Notes: generated from the sequence alone by a model not told the origin. Positions 36,301 to 46,475 are shown, counted from the stretch's first letter. The stretch is DNA of 64,000 nt from Dehalococcoidia bacterium (GCA_022824185.1 JAJEAU010000016.1:46768-110767), one strand, 5' to 3'. Numbers and translations: made by a program.

Positions 36301-37520
36301 GTCACTTCCGGTTCTTTGGGAAGATAGAGCGTCAGCAAATCTGAAAGCTCATCCTCGATGCGCTGGTCGTGGGCGCGAAGAGCCATAAGGATCTGTCCAA
36401 GTTCCTTCCACCCTTCGTCCATCTCGCTCGTGCTCAGCCACTTTTCTGGGTCGGCATTGGGCGGAATCAGGATCGGACATATGATGTAGCCGAGATCCTT
36501 TTCAGGCGCGGTCCGCATCGCGCGGCCGACAGCCTGTATCACGTCGATAGGGCTTTTGCGCGCTTCGAGAAACGCCACAGCATTCAATGATGGCGAGTCT
36601 GTTCCTTCACCGAAAATCCCAACGTTGATAATCCCGTATGGCGACTCTTCGCTTGCCTCAGCGAGTCTTTCCTTCGCTTTCTCACGAGCCATCACGTTGC
36701 TGGTCGCATCGAGGTGTTCAAAGGAGTAGTGTTTGGCGCTTTGCCCGTTGGAGTTTTCGCGCAACCAGTTTTGCACCCAGTCCCGGACGGGTTGAGACTG
36801 CAATCGATCAGCAAACTCTTTAGATTTGGCGACACTGTTCATGAACGCGATACAAGAGTTGATCGGCACGTTCCCTGCGTCACCACCTTCCGTGGCGCCT
36901 CCCATAGCCAAAGCGAAAACCAAACCGCGTAGGTATTGCGAACTAGAGACTTTTTGGCGACCCTTGAGTTCCGAACCTGAAGCCAAGAGATTGGCTTGGT
37001 TGTACGCTTCTGGATCATTCACGCCGAGGGCGATGATCCGATAGTCCGCGAGCCAACCGTTACGCACCGCTTCCGGGTAGCTCTTGCGGTAAAGCTCAAC
37101 CCCGAAAACCGTCTCATCGTCCATCGTCCGAACAATCCAGTCAGACGAACCGCGACTTTGAACTCCAAACACCTTAGGTGTTGCAGTCTGATAAACACGA
37201 TAGGTCGCGGGGAACTCATCGTTGTCGTGGCACAACGTGAAATCGCGAAGCTGTTCAGCTTCCGCTTTTGCCTTAGCGCTTTTGGAGTTTTTGCGCCTCA
37301 ATCCGGCAGTTCGATGTGCCTCATCGGCGATCAGAACTTTGGCGGTGGTTCTCGACATCTTCAGCGCATCGGCCACTCTGCGACCACTCTGGTATGTGCC
37401 GAAAATGACATTGACGGCGTCTGTGTTGCGCCCTTGGGTGATCCATGATGCGATCTCTTGCGCGTCGGTGGTTACTTTCCCCTTAATTTCAGATGCACTG
37501 AAGTTGCTGTTGTCCGCCAA
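33369..37520 (-). CDS. C-terminal part (helicase half, methylase, target recognition) of a broken Type ISP-like restriction enzyme
   Basis: Open for 1383 residues from an ATG at 37520; reading frame continues upstream to the IS junction at 37546. The first about 330 residues are the second part of an SF2 translocase (VLIADEAHRTAG, Walker B/DEAH-like; AVGRAMRT, motif VI). The adenine methylase follows, with DLACGSGTLLAAML (motif I) and VVIMNPPFTERI (motif IV). The last about 350 residues are likely target recognition (NGWGGVSLWPAARM onward). Nuclease-helicase-methylase-TRD order is that of LlaGI/LlaBIII-type single-chain enzymes. The nuclease and Walker A are on the far side of the insertion element. 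Confidence 0.85.
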   Translation of the reverse strand: MADNSNFSASEIKGKVTTDAQEIASWITQGRNTDAVNVIFGTYQSGRRVADALKMSRTTAKVLIADEAHRTAGLRRKNSKSAKAKAEAEQLRDFTLCHDNDEFPATYRVYQTATPKVFGVQSRGSSDWIVRTMDDETVFGVELYRKSYPEAVRNGWLADYRIIALGVNDPEAYNQANLLASGSELKGRQKVSSSQYLRGLVFALAMGGATEGGDAGNVPINSCIAFMNSVAKSKEFADRLQSQPVRDWVQNWLRENSNGQSAKHYSFEHLDATSNVMAREKAKERLAEASEESPYGIINVGIFGEGTDSPSLNAVAFLEARKSPIDVIQAVGRAMRTAPEKDLGYIICPILIPPNADPEKWLSTSEMDEGWKELGQILMALRAHDQRIEDELSDLLTLYLPKEPEVTTTITAVVNKDSSRIQYRQHTGRPGEAEEAVERVLNGESTLAKEFEPLVEDTNTLHDPGEIFGSAETKAPPAPTQIVSGKMHEDGSTEMRMDTVARGKPAPDGTAGAVDIKKSKDKARDMINKGQGIQVEPPSKKPRKRRSREEITNAAGMQMVLLSGLGEHGNAIKVNLLAKSGLSSDRVMRDLNLLETSINEASFHLRSDDLVNDLNSHFGLDNLNETSLKKQADGCTIAALLMMNAAMLHQRISAGRWLSGISDLAEVKNDANVVQRLRREWTRILTHDFRPVVEPALETIYEIENTGKTSGLERALRHVATEAERIAETYADMGADHAGPLFNKVMGNQASDGAFFTRPVAASIAARLTLDAVGEQDWTDPQVWLDHKTVDLACGSGTLLAAMLAEMKRRAGDQGADEVQIAQLQKLAVEDVIKGMDINPVSLQLAASQLTTGNQDIRYRQMGLHLMNYGPDRNDPSRVSAGILELLGQKAIVPRRDELAIPDVDIGSHTVWVSGNDVELEDAVEAAKDAKVVIMNPPFTERIKMGEKFPNKTQGLLRKRTDQLEDLTFGSDPELKGFVSRRAVAPLFVALAERCVYRESGILTMVSPTILCSNASGLTERRILAKRFHIDTVITSHQPSNINLSQNTNINESILILKRHEGTKPPTRFIALDRLPMNEVEVEDMHQSLSNLDQGRIANGWGGVSLWPAARMEAGDWSAAIWRSADLAEAAAQYGDPQNGLEPLSDVEGMSISLTRPNLVLGFQSADIDTPGSFPILKSRGAEGQLRIRSAPDGYWIQKESNDHRPGPNGRTPAATKKMLQKAGYLLITDGQRNSTARLTAVASEERFVGMTWLPVSGVEPEDAKALAVFLNSTPGRLQIIRNASRTIEFPMYMPAALKTVCVPDVASDRIRQILVDCWERTQDVVVPQYRDGEHEVRRLWDEAVAEAMHWDPDELSRLRHLLHKEPHVRGLGYNQYADEIED

Positions 37521-37554
37521 CGGATTGGCAAAAGTGTCTATGCGGTCTTCTTTT

Positions 37555-37577
37555 GGGAATTATATACAGTTTTACCC
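37555..37577 (+). repeat. IS left inverted repeat
   Basis: Begins GGGAATTATATACAG and ends TACCC. It pairs with 39100-39122; the flanking 37547-37554 is the target duplication. Confidence 0.9.
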
Positions 37578-37619
37578 AAAACCTTGACATTCAAAGCGGC
37601 ATAGGGTAAGATTATTCTT

Positions 37620-38591
37620 ATGACGCAGAGCGCAAAAGCCCCCGGCAAATCCTTCCGCAAGGGTATGTCCTTGGTACAGGCGGTTCGCCGTTTCAGCAAC
37701 GAGGAACGCACGGAACGATGGTTCATACAGTCGCGATGGCCTGACGGCGTGATTTGCCCCAGATGCGGCTCCGAAAACATTAAGGAACGTCCTACCCGCA
37801 AACCTCAACCCTTCCGTTGCTACGACTGCCGCAAGGATTTTTCCGTCAAGACTGGCACGGTGATGCAGGGATCGAACCTGTCACTCGGAACATGGGCTTT
37901 GGCGGCTTACATCCTGACTACCAATCTCAAGGGCGTGTCGTCCATGAAGTTGCACCGCGATTTGGGTATAACCCAAAAGACGGCGTGGCACTTGGCGCAC
38001 CGCATCCGCGAGGCTTGGGAAGACGGTAGCGGTCTTTTCGGTGGCACGGTAGAGGCGGATGAAGCCTACATCGGCGGTAAAGAGCACAACAAGCACGAAG
38101 TCAAGAAACAGCATTCAGGGCGTGGCGCGGTTGGCAAAGCGGCAGTCGCTGGCGTGAAAGAGCGTGAGAGCGGGGAAGTCAGGGCGAAGGTCATCGACAA
38201 TCCGACTGGTGCGAACGTTCAAGAGTTCGTCCGTTCGCATACCGACTGGTCGGCTATGGTCTACACGGACGAGTCCGCTGCCTATCACGGGCTGAATCGA
38301 ATGCGCGAGACCGTCAACCATTCCGCCAAAGAGTACGTGCGCGGTCAAGCCCACACTAACGGCATGGAGTCGTTCTGGGCGAACCTGAAACGCGGTCATA
38401 ACGGCGTATACCACCATTTCAGCGTCAAGCATCTATCCCGATACATCAAAGAGTTCGCGGGACGGCACAACGCACGTCCTATGGACACTGAAGACCAGTT
38501 GCGCGGGATTGTGAGCGGGATGGTGGGACGTACTCTCCGATACCGTGACTTGATTGGAGCGAAGCAGTCAGGTCAACCGAGATTGGTTTGA
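37620..38591 (+). CDS. IS1595-family (ISXO2-like) transposase
   Basis: 323 residues. An N-terminal zinc ribbon (ICPRCGSENIKER...FRCYDCRKDF) is followed by a helix-turn-helix region (GITQKTAWHLAHRI) and the ISXO2-like DDE domain. Acidic residues are in VEADEAYIGG (D), MVYTDESAAY (D) and NGMESFWANLKRG (E), with the YHHFSVKHLSRYIKEF end. It is full length, with no stop or frameshift, so the element may be active. Its stop overlaps the next start (TGATG). Confidence 0.95.
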   Translation: MTQSAKAPGKSFRKGMSLVQAVRRFSNEERTERWFIQSRWPDGVICPRCGSENIKERPTRKPQPFRCYDCRKDFSVKTGTVMQGSNLSLGTWALAAYILTTNLKGVSSMKLHRDLGITQKTAWHLAHRIREAWEDGSGLFGGTVEADEAYIGGKEHNKHEVKKQHSGRGAVGKAAVAGVKERESGEVRAKVIDNPTGANVQEFVRSHTDWSAMVYTDESAAYHGLNRMRETVNHSAKEYVRGQAHTNGMESFWANLKRGHNGVYHHFSVKHLSRYIKEFAGRHNARPMDTEDQLRGIVSGMVGRTLRYRDLIGAKQSGQPRLV

Positions 38592-38944
38592 TGAAGGTTT
38601 ATCCAACCTTATTCCCCGATTGCGGCCCTGAAACATGCAGGTTGCTCCCTGTTTGGAAGGGGCGTAGTTTTGGTCAATACGACCCGCATGGCGGCGATCC
38701 GGCAGGCTACGTCGAAGAACATTTACTTCAGGCGTTTTTGGCTTGGAAACAGGACACAGCGCGGGAACGTTTTGAAGGCGGTGTGTATCCAACGGTTGAC
38801 TTGGACGAGTCGGCGGATCGTTGGCTGTTCATGGAAGAAGGCGGAATTGAACCGTCGTATTCGTCTCGCCCTGCATTCACGGCTTGGTGGCGGAATGTTC
38901 TGACGGACTTCAAAAAACGAAAACGACAACCAACTCTCTTATAG
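38591..38944 (+). CDS. IS passenger protein, unknown function
   Basis: 117 residues starting MKVYPTLFPDCGPETC, coupled to the transposase by a 1-base overlap of stop and start. It has aromatic-rich segments (WWRNVLTDFKKRKRQ at the end) and no recognised domain. IS1595-family elements often carry such passengers. It may assist transposition or bind DNA, but nothing in the sequence proves this. Confidence 0.65.
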   Translation: MKVYPTLFPDCGPETCRLLPVWKGRSFGQYDPHGGDPAGYVEEHLLQAFLAWKQDTARERFEGGVYPTVDLDESADRWLFMEEGGIEPSYSSRPAFTAWWRNVLTDFKKRKRQPTLL

Positions 38945-38952
38945 GGGAGCGA

Positions 38953-39105
38953 ATGAGTAACGACAAGCGCAAGCGTGCACCCAAGCGACCACTCGTATTA
39001 CCCGAACCGATACCCGACTCTGTTGAGAACGTCATCGGCGCGTTAGTTGGCACACCCCCGAAACGCCGCAAGGATTGGCGTTACCTCAAACGAGAGAATG
39101 GGTAA
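38953..39105 (+). CDS. Small basic IS passenger protein
   Basis: 50 residues (MSNDKRKRAPKRPLVLPEP...) with a GGGGAG ribosome-binding site 3 bases before the ATG. It is rich in Lys/Arg/Pro and ends six bases after the inner edge of the right inverted repeat begins. A DNA- or RNA-binding accessory is possible; no family was recognised. Confidence 0.55.
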   Translation: MSNDKRKRAPKRPLVLPEPIPDSVENVIGALVGTPPKRRKDWRYLKRENG

Positions 39106-39122
39106 TATTGTATATAATTCCC
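39100..39122 (-). repeat. IS right inverted repeat
   Basis: Reverse-complement partner of 37555-37577. The stop region of the last passenger frame overlaps it. 39123-39130 repeats the 8-bp target. Confidence 0.9.
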
Positions 39123-39369
39123 CTTCTTTTTTGGGGTCGTAACCTGCAGTCTGGTCTGAGCAGACCGCAAGCGCGCGGATCGGAACATCGCGATTCACCA
39201 GATACTCGCGCCTGATCTGCGCCACTAAAGCGATCGAAGGACACAGCACAACCGACAACTCGCCCGGTGCTGTCAGTTCCTCGACGATCCGCAGTGAAAT
39301 CCGAGTCTTGCCGGTCCCGCAAGGCAGGATGATCTTGCCGCGCGCTTGACCAATTGGCAATCCGCCACT
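39123..39369 (-). pseudogene. Middle fragment (Walker A region) of the broken Type ISP-like gene
   Basis: Between the in-frame amber codon (39370-39372) and the IS. The fragment encodes GQARGKIILPCGTGKTRISL (Walker A of the translocase) and LCPSIALVAQIRREYL, AVCSDQTAGYDPKKE. It is in frame with both neighbours. The only possible start is a TTG at 39360, so it is unlikely to be expressed alone. Confidence 0.85.
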
Positions 39370-40032
39370 CTAAGACTGTTCATGTTCACGCAGGATTCGC
39401 ACGCTCTCCGAAATCGCCTCGATCTGCATACTCGTCTTTGACTGCTTGGCGGGTTCACCATCTACGTCGCTTTGATACGTTTCGGAGTCGTCGTCAACTG
39501 CAGAGTGTTGCTTTTGGTTTGAGAGATCCTTGCGAATATCCACGATCGTCAACGGTCGATCATGCATCGAAAGAGCTTGCTGGACATTCGATGTGATTGG
39601 ATTCTCGCCGTTCGTGACGATCCATCTTTCCGCCCACAGTGAACCCGAAGTCGTGCTGACGAATTTATCTATCTCGACTTTGTGGATATTCGCGCCCCGT
39701 CCCATCTCATCCAGCTGTCGAGATTTGCACTGGATCGCGATATACTCGCCATCGCTCCGACGTTTCGCCACCACGTCGATCCCAACATCCTGGTTAGTCG
39801 TCCCCGGGAATTGCTCCTCCCTCTCATCCCAATCAGCCCAAGTCCAAGCCTGATCGACATCCCATTCCTTCAAATGTGGAGCGACACGAGCGGTGAGATA
39901 TTCCAGCCATTTGCCATCGGTGCTTTGACTGCTGATTTCGTCTATCTCATTGATAGCGTCGTCGATTATCGTTGCCGAAGGGGTGTCCGTTTCGGTCATT
40001 GTGGGGACGGTTGTTGTTTTGGTATCGGGCAT
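39370..40032 (-). CDS. N-terminal Mrr-like nuclease part of the broken Type ISP-like restriction enzyme
   Basis: 220 residues up to a TAG codon at 39370-39372. The nuclease core is visible: GTTNQDVGIDVVAKRRSDGE (Asp) and YIAIQCKSRQLDE (Gln-x-Lys), the PD-(D/E)XK arrangement of Mrr-like domains in LlaGI-type enzymes. The protein would end REHEQS, and the same frame continues past the stop into the Walker A segment. A GAG-to-TAG change is the simplest explanation. A free nuclease domain without translocase may still be made. Confidence 0.8.
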   Translation of the reverse strand: MPDTKTTTVPTMTETDTPSATIIDDAINEIDEISSQSTDGKWLEYLTARVAPHLKEWDVDQAWTWADWDEREEQFPGTTNQDVGIDVVAKRRSDGEYIAIQCKSRQLDEMGRGANIHKVEIDKFVSTTSGSLWAERWIVTNGENPITSNVQQALSMHDRPLTIVDIRKDLSNQKQHSAVDDDSETYQSDVDGEPAKQSKTSMQIEAISESVRILREHEQS

Positions 40033-40185
40033 GTGGGATTGGCCAGGTGGATTTGGATTGATGGACGAATCGTCAATTTACCACATTGTGGGGATTCCAT
40101 TCTCTCGCCCACACTCGTGCCCCTCCTCAGAAACACCAAGTAACCTTATCCCCACAACACACGATCCCCCCAAAGGAGCCCCGCC

Positions 40186-40944
40186 ATAACCTACACAACC
40201 GACCTCTACGAGGGCATGATCGCCGAAACCGTCACCGTCACGACTTCCGACGGAACGCCCATAAACGCCTACTTCGCACGCCCATTAGGCCCCGGCCCGC
40301 ATCCGGGGATGGTCCTCGCCCACCACATGCCCGGTTGGGACGAGTGGTATCGAGAATGCACACGCAAGTTCGCACATCATGGGTATGCGACGATCTCGCC
40401 GGATCTCTACCACCGCATCGGCCACGCTTCGCCGGAGGATGTGGCGGCAAAGGCGCGGTCGGAAGGCGGCGTTCCCGACGACCAGGCGGTGGACGACCTC
40501 GCCTCGTCGATGAAATACCTTCGGGCGCAGGCTAACTCCAACGGAAAAATCGGGGCGTTCGGAACTTGCTCAGGCGGTCGGCACGTCACGCTGGCGGCTT
40601 CGAGGGTGCAAGGCTTCGACGCGGTCGTCGACTGCTGGGGCGGGCGCGTCGTGATGGACGAGTCGGAGCTCACGGAGAACAACCCCGTGGCGCCGATCGA
40701 CTACACGGCCGGTCTGTCGTGCCCGATCCTCGGCCTGTTCGGCGAGGACGATGGCAGCCCGTCGCCGGAGCAAGTAGCCACCCACGAAGCTGCGCTCAAG
40801 AAGCATGGGAAGGACTACGAGTTCCACATGTATGAGGGCGCCGGCCACGGTTTCTTCTACTACGACAAGACGGTGTATCGACAAGAGCAGGCAGTCGACG
40901 GCTGGCGGAAGATTTTCGACTTCCTAGGCCGACACCTTTCCTAG
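40186..40944 (+). CDS. Dienelactone hydrolase family protein, apparent ATA start
   Basis: 252 residues if translation starts at ATA 40186, or 242 from the ATG at 40216. A strong AAAGGAG (40172-40178) lies 7 bases before the ATA and 37 before the ATG. The extra residues (TYTTDLYEG) are typical of the family's start, so the ATA is favoured. Catalytic triad: nucleophile in FGTCSGGRH (Cys), acid in LFGEDDGSP (Asp), base in EGAGHGFFY (His). These alpha/beta hydrolases open dienelactones or related esters. An ATG-to-ATA mutation or a base error should be checked. Confidence 0.9.
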   Translation: MTYTTDLYEGMIAETVTVTTSDGTPINAYFARPLGPGPHPGMVLAHHMPGWDEWYRECTRKFAHHGYATISPDLYHRIGHASPEDVAAKARSEGGVPDDQAVDDLASSMKYLRAQANSNGKIGAFGTCSGGRHVTLAASRVQGFDAVVDCWGGRVVMDESELTENNPVAPIDYTAGLSCPILGLFGEDDGSPSPEQVATHEAALKKHGKDYEFHMYEGAGHGFFYYDKTVYRQEQAVDGWRKIFDFLGRHLS

Positions 40945-40973
40945 ATCCGCAAATCACATCACGGGAGAAAACA

Positions 40974-41246
40974 ATGTGCACCATGATCGCAGAGAAGGCT
41001 GCCGTCACCGGTTTCGGCAAAGGGACGCCGGGTTGGATACAGGTCAACCAAGTCAATGTGTCGTATGACCACCCAAGCCAAATGTCAGACGAACACGCGC
41101 TCAACATCGACTTCGTCGACGAGTCGCAGGGATTGGGGGCGCGCATAGCGGTCGAGTTGACACCGCAATCAGCGCAGCAACTGGTCGAGATGATCAACGT
41201 CGCCCTCAACCGCGGCGCGGCCGTCGATCCGGCGGCGTTTGAATAG
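40974..41246 (+). CDS. DUF6295-like small protein
   Basis: 90 residues, MCTMIAEKAAVTGFGKG start with GGGAG upstream (40962-40966). A beta strand region (WIQVNQVNVSYDHPSQ) and a helix ending ELTPQSAQQLVEMINVAL are seen. The opening and size match the uncharacterised DUF6295 family, so the call is by similarity memory. It lies 29 bp after the hydrolase and is likely co-transcribed. Confidence 0.75.
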   Translation: MCTMIAEKAAVTGFGKGTPGWIQVNQVNVSYDHPSQMSDEHALNIDFVDESQGLGARIAVELTPQSAQQLVEMINVALNRGAAVDPAAFE

Positions 41247-41326
41247 CTTAACGCGACTTCTTCGGAGATCGGCATCGTCGATAATTCCGGTTAGCAGTTA
41301 TTCGCTGTTAATCGGAGTTTGATCGA

Positions 41327-41902
41327 TTGCTGGGTTTCCTTAAACCGCAGGACAACCTGACGGACGCAGACCGAGAGCGTGGACTCTCGGTGATGGACAA
41401 GCAGATCTTCGCGGCGGCTGGGGCGGATGGATTCGTCTCGGCTGGTTTCCTCTCGGCGTTCGCGTTGCTGATCGGCGCGTCGAACCTGCATATCGGGATA
41501 TTGACGGCGATCCCGTTTGTGTCGCAGGCGCTTCAGATCGTGGCAGTGGTCGTGATCGAGCGTGTGCGCATGCGGAAGGCGGTGGTCATCGTCAGCTATC
41601 TGATCGCCTATTCGTCGTGGGTGCCGGCGGCGCTGATCCCTTTCGTATTGGACGTGCCACATGCGGGTGCGGTGACGATGTTGTTGGTTTTCGTGGCGAT
41701 CCGGGGTTTCGCGACATCATTCGTGGTTACGGGTTGGAACAGTTGGCTGCGGGACATCGTGCCGATCGGCTCGACAGGTGATTTCTTCGGTCGTCGTTTG
41801 AAGCGAGCGACGATTGCGGCGATCATCACTGGGCTTGGCGCTGCGGTTTTCGTCGACTGGTGGAAGAGTTCGGCGAGTGCAGAGAACGAGGTGTTCGGCT
41901 AA
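41327..41902 (+). CDS. MFS transporter, N-terminal part before an in-frame TAA
   Basis: 191 residues from a TTG at 41327 with GGAG 9 bases upstream. Five or six membrane helices are present, with MFS features (FLSAFALLIGASNLHIGILT; loop ERVRMRKAVV). The frame stops at TAA 41900-41902 directly after NEVFG and continues beyond it without a shift. The stop codon stands where a Tyr would suit the next helix (GYSIAFLFG). It is the first half of a single interrupted gene. Confidence 0.8.
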   Translation: MLGFLKPQDNLTDADRERGLSVMDKQIFAAAGADGFVSAGFLSAFALLIGASNLHIGILTAIPFVSQALQIVAVVVIERVRMRKAVVIVSYLIAYSSWVPAALIPFVLDVPHAGAVTMLLVFVAIRGFATSFVVTGWNSWLRDIVPIGSTGDFFGRRLKRATIAAIITGLGAAVFVDWWKSSASAENEVFG

Positions 41903-41914
41903 TCGATCGCGTTC

Positions 41915-43405
41915 TTGTTCGGGTCGGTGATCCTCGGTTACAGCGCGGTCGGGTTTATGTCGCGGATACCTGAACCCCGGATGCGCAGTTCGGTCACCAA
42001 CTCGGTTGGAGGCATGCTGAAGAACCTCTCGGACCCGTTCAACAATACCGATTATCGGAAATTCATCAACTTCTTGTTCGTTTTTTACTTTGTCATCAAC
42101 TTGGCGGTGCCCTTCTTCGCCGTTTACATGCTCCAGCGGTTGGAGCTGCCGTTGTCGCTGGTCGTTGGCTTGGGAGTGTTGAGTCAGGTCAGCAGCGTGA
42201 TTTTCTACCAGGTATGGGGTAATTGGGCGGATCGGTTCGGAAGCAAGGTGATCCTGTCGATCTCAGCGTCGCTCTATTTCCTGGTGATAATCGGATGGAC
42301 GTTCACAACCTTGCCGGAACGGTATGCGGGGACGATACCGATCTTGGTGTTGATGCATCTTCTGCTGGGTGTGGCGATTGCCGGTGTGAACATAGGTGTC
42401 ACGGCGTTGCGGATGAAGATGGCGCCGGCGGAGCAGTCGACTTCGTACATGGCGGCGGCATCGTTGGCGTTGAATCTAGGTGCAGGCTCGGCGCCATTGA
42501 TCGGGGGTGCGTTTACCGACTTCTTCGATACTCGGAGTTTCAGGATCGAGGTCCTTTGGCTCGATCCGTCGAATGTCGTGGAACTGCCTGCGTTCTCGTT
42601 GACTGGGTTCGATTTTCTGTTCGCCGTGGCGTTTCTGCTGGGATTTGCGGTGTTCCCTGTCCTTTCGAGGATTCCGGAAGCTGGCGAGACGGATACGGAG
42701 ACGGTGCTGGAGGAATTGAGGTTGCAGACGCGGGAGAACTTGCGGGGTTTGGGCGCGGTGCCGGGAGGAGGGGTAGTTTCCAACTTGTCCGTATCGACGA
42801 TGCGGCACACTCCGCGCGTGTCAGGGTTGGATATCGCGGTAGGAGTTACGGCGTATCAGATTTCTGCGGCGACGAAGTCTTTGATCGATGCGACGACCGC
42901 CGGCGGTTCGACGCTCCGCGGCGTGCGTGGTCATGTTGGCCGCGCGGTCGAGTCTGCTGTGCGCGGGGCGAGGGACGCTAGCACGCAAGGCGCTCAGATC
43001 GCGTTCGGCGTCACTAATGGTGCAGTTCGCGCCATTGCCGACGCGGGCACAGGCACTACGCGTCAGTTCCGCACGGCGCTGCGTACGGCCATCACGGCGA
43101 CCCATGCGAAGACGGGCAACCCGCGTGACGTACTAGCTGGTGCTGTGCAGGGAGCGGTTACAGGATCGATCGAAGCCAGATTCACGAATGTCGACTTGCC
43201 TCGGGCGGTCATCGGTCAGGCGAGAGAAGTGGCATCCGACCTCGGGATTACCGAAGAAGAGGCGGCAAGTGTAGCGGCACATGCGGTGATCGAAGCGATG
43301 ACGGAAATGCCTGTCTACGAGCAAGCGGAGGCGTGGGACGCCATATTACGAGAGTTGATCGCTGAGGACGACGCGCGGCAATCGACTTCCGGCGACGCAA
43401 TTTGA
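41915..43405 (+). CDS. MFS transporter, C-terminal part with a long cytoplasmic tail
   Basis: Same frame as 41327-41902, separated only by the TAA codon; a TTG at 41915 could restart translation but has no ribosome-binding site. It carries the remaining six to eight membrane helices to about residue 275 (NWADRFGSKVILSISASLYF...). A roughly 220-residue Ala/Gly/Thr-rich helical tail follows (TQGAQIAFGVTNGAVRAIAD), with no recognised domain. Substrate is unknown. Confidence 0.78.
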   Translation: MFGSVILGYSAVGFMSRIPEPRMRSSVTNSVGGMLKNLSDPFNNTDYRKFINFLFVFYFVINLAVPFFAVYMLQRLELPLSLVVGLGVLSQVSSVIFYQVWGNWADRFGSKVILSISASLYFLVIIGWTFTTLPERYAGTIPILVLMHLLLGVAIAGVNIGVTALRMKMAPAEQSTSYMAAASLALNLGAGSAPLIGGAFTDFFDTRSFRIEVLWLDPSNVVELPAFSLTGFDFLFAVAFLLGFAVFPVLSRIPEAGETDTETVLEELRLQTRENLRGLGAVPGGGVVSNLSVSTMRHTPRVSGLDIAVGVTAYQISAATKSLIDATTAGGSTLRGVRGHVGRAVESAVRGARDASTQGAQIAFGVTNGAVRAIADAGTGTTRQFRTALRTAITATHAKTGNPRDVLAGAVQGAVTGSIEARFTNVDLPRAVIGQAREVASDLGITEEEAASVAAHAVIEAMTEMPVYEQAEAWDAILRELIAEDDARQSTSGDAI

Positions 43406-43536
43406 CCGCCGAGAGCGCGCTTTCGGCGCGAATTGGGAAATTCGACCCTCGATTGCGCTTTGATTGCAACCGAATCCGAGATTCGGCTGACCTCAACTGC
43501 TATCATTGCAGTATCGATCTTTTCTAACCTTACATC

Positions 43537-43564
43537 TACGCGCGCGTATACGCGTGCGCGCGCG
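43537..43564. other. 28-bp alternating purine-pyrimidine tract (Z-DNA-prone) upstream of gyrB
   Basis: TACGCGCGCGTATACGCGTG and the following CGCGCGCG alternate strictly for 28 bp, ending 103 bp before the gyrB ATG. The core CGCGTATACGCG is also a perfect palindrome. The rest of 43406-43667 holds a short hairpin (43470-43486) and no gene. Confidence 0.6.
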
Positions 43565-43637
43565 GCTTGCCAACGTGGCAGAACTCCCGCAGGTCGAAAT
43601 CGACCCTCGCAGACTGCGCCGAGATGCAAGGAACTGA

Positions 43638-46199
<2,562 letters not shown>

Positions 46200-46260
46200 G
46201 AAGACGAAGTACTTCTCTAGTACTTCACACTCTTAATATCTGAATCACCACAACAAGCAC

Positions 46261-46467
46261 GTCAACATTGTCAAGAAGTCAACCAAGGCGTCGTTCTCTG
46301 AACCGAGAACGGTGCTTTTTGTTTAGTCGGGAAGATGTCAAAATCACGTCGGTTGAATGTTGACATCCTGACCGTTCCAGCCGTAAGTGATCAGACGGTT
46401 GCCTACCGAGGTTGGATTGGATGGATGTTGACATTCAATCGCGACGTTCTCGCGAAGATGTTGACAA
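46261..46467. repeat. Four copies of an ATGTTGAC motif downstream of gyrB
   Basis: ATGTTGACA occurs rightward at 46357-46365, 46425-46433 and 46458-46466; a leftward copy (GTCAACAT) begins at 46261. The rightward copies contain the -35 consensus TTGACA but face the ends of leftward genes. The region holds no gene. Confidence 0.5.
46292..46324 (+). terminator. Rho-independent terminator of gyrB
   Basis: CGTTCTC (46292-46298) pairs with GAGAACG (46305-46311) across a 6-base loop. A T-rich run (TTTTTGTTT, 46316-46324) follows. It lies 93 bp after the gyrB stop. Confidence 0.8.
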
Positions 46468-46475
46468 TGAGTTCG

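Larger units (their letters stand above)
37555..39122. mobile_element. IS1595-family insertion sequence, 1568 bp
   Basis: Bounded by about 23-bp inverted repeats (37555-37577 and 39100-39122, 21 of 23 matching when one is reversed) and by an 8-bp target duplication CTTCTTTT (37547-37554 and 39123-39130). It carries a transposase and two passenger frames, all rightward. Removing the element plus one duplication copy restores the host frame exactly (…YDPKKE then DRIDTFANPLADN…). The nearly perfect ends suggest recent insertion. Confidence 0.93.
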
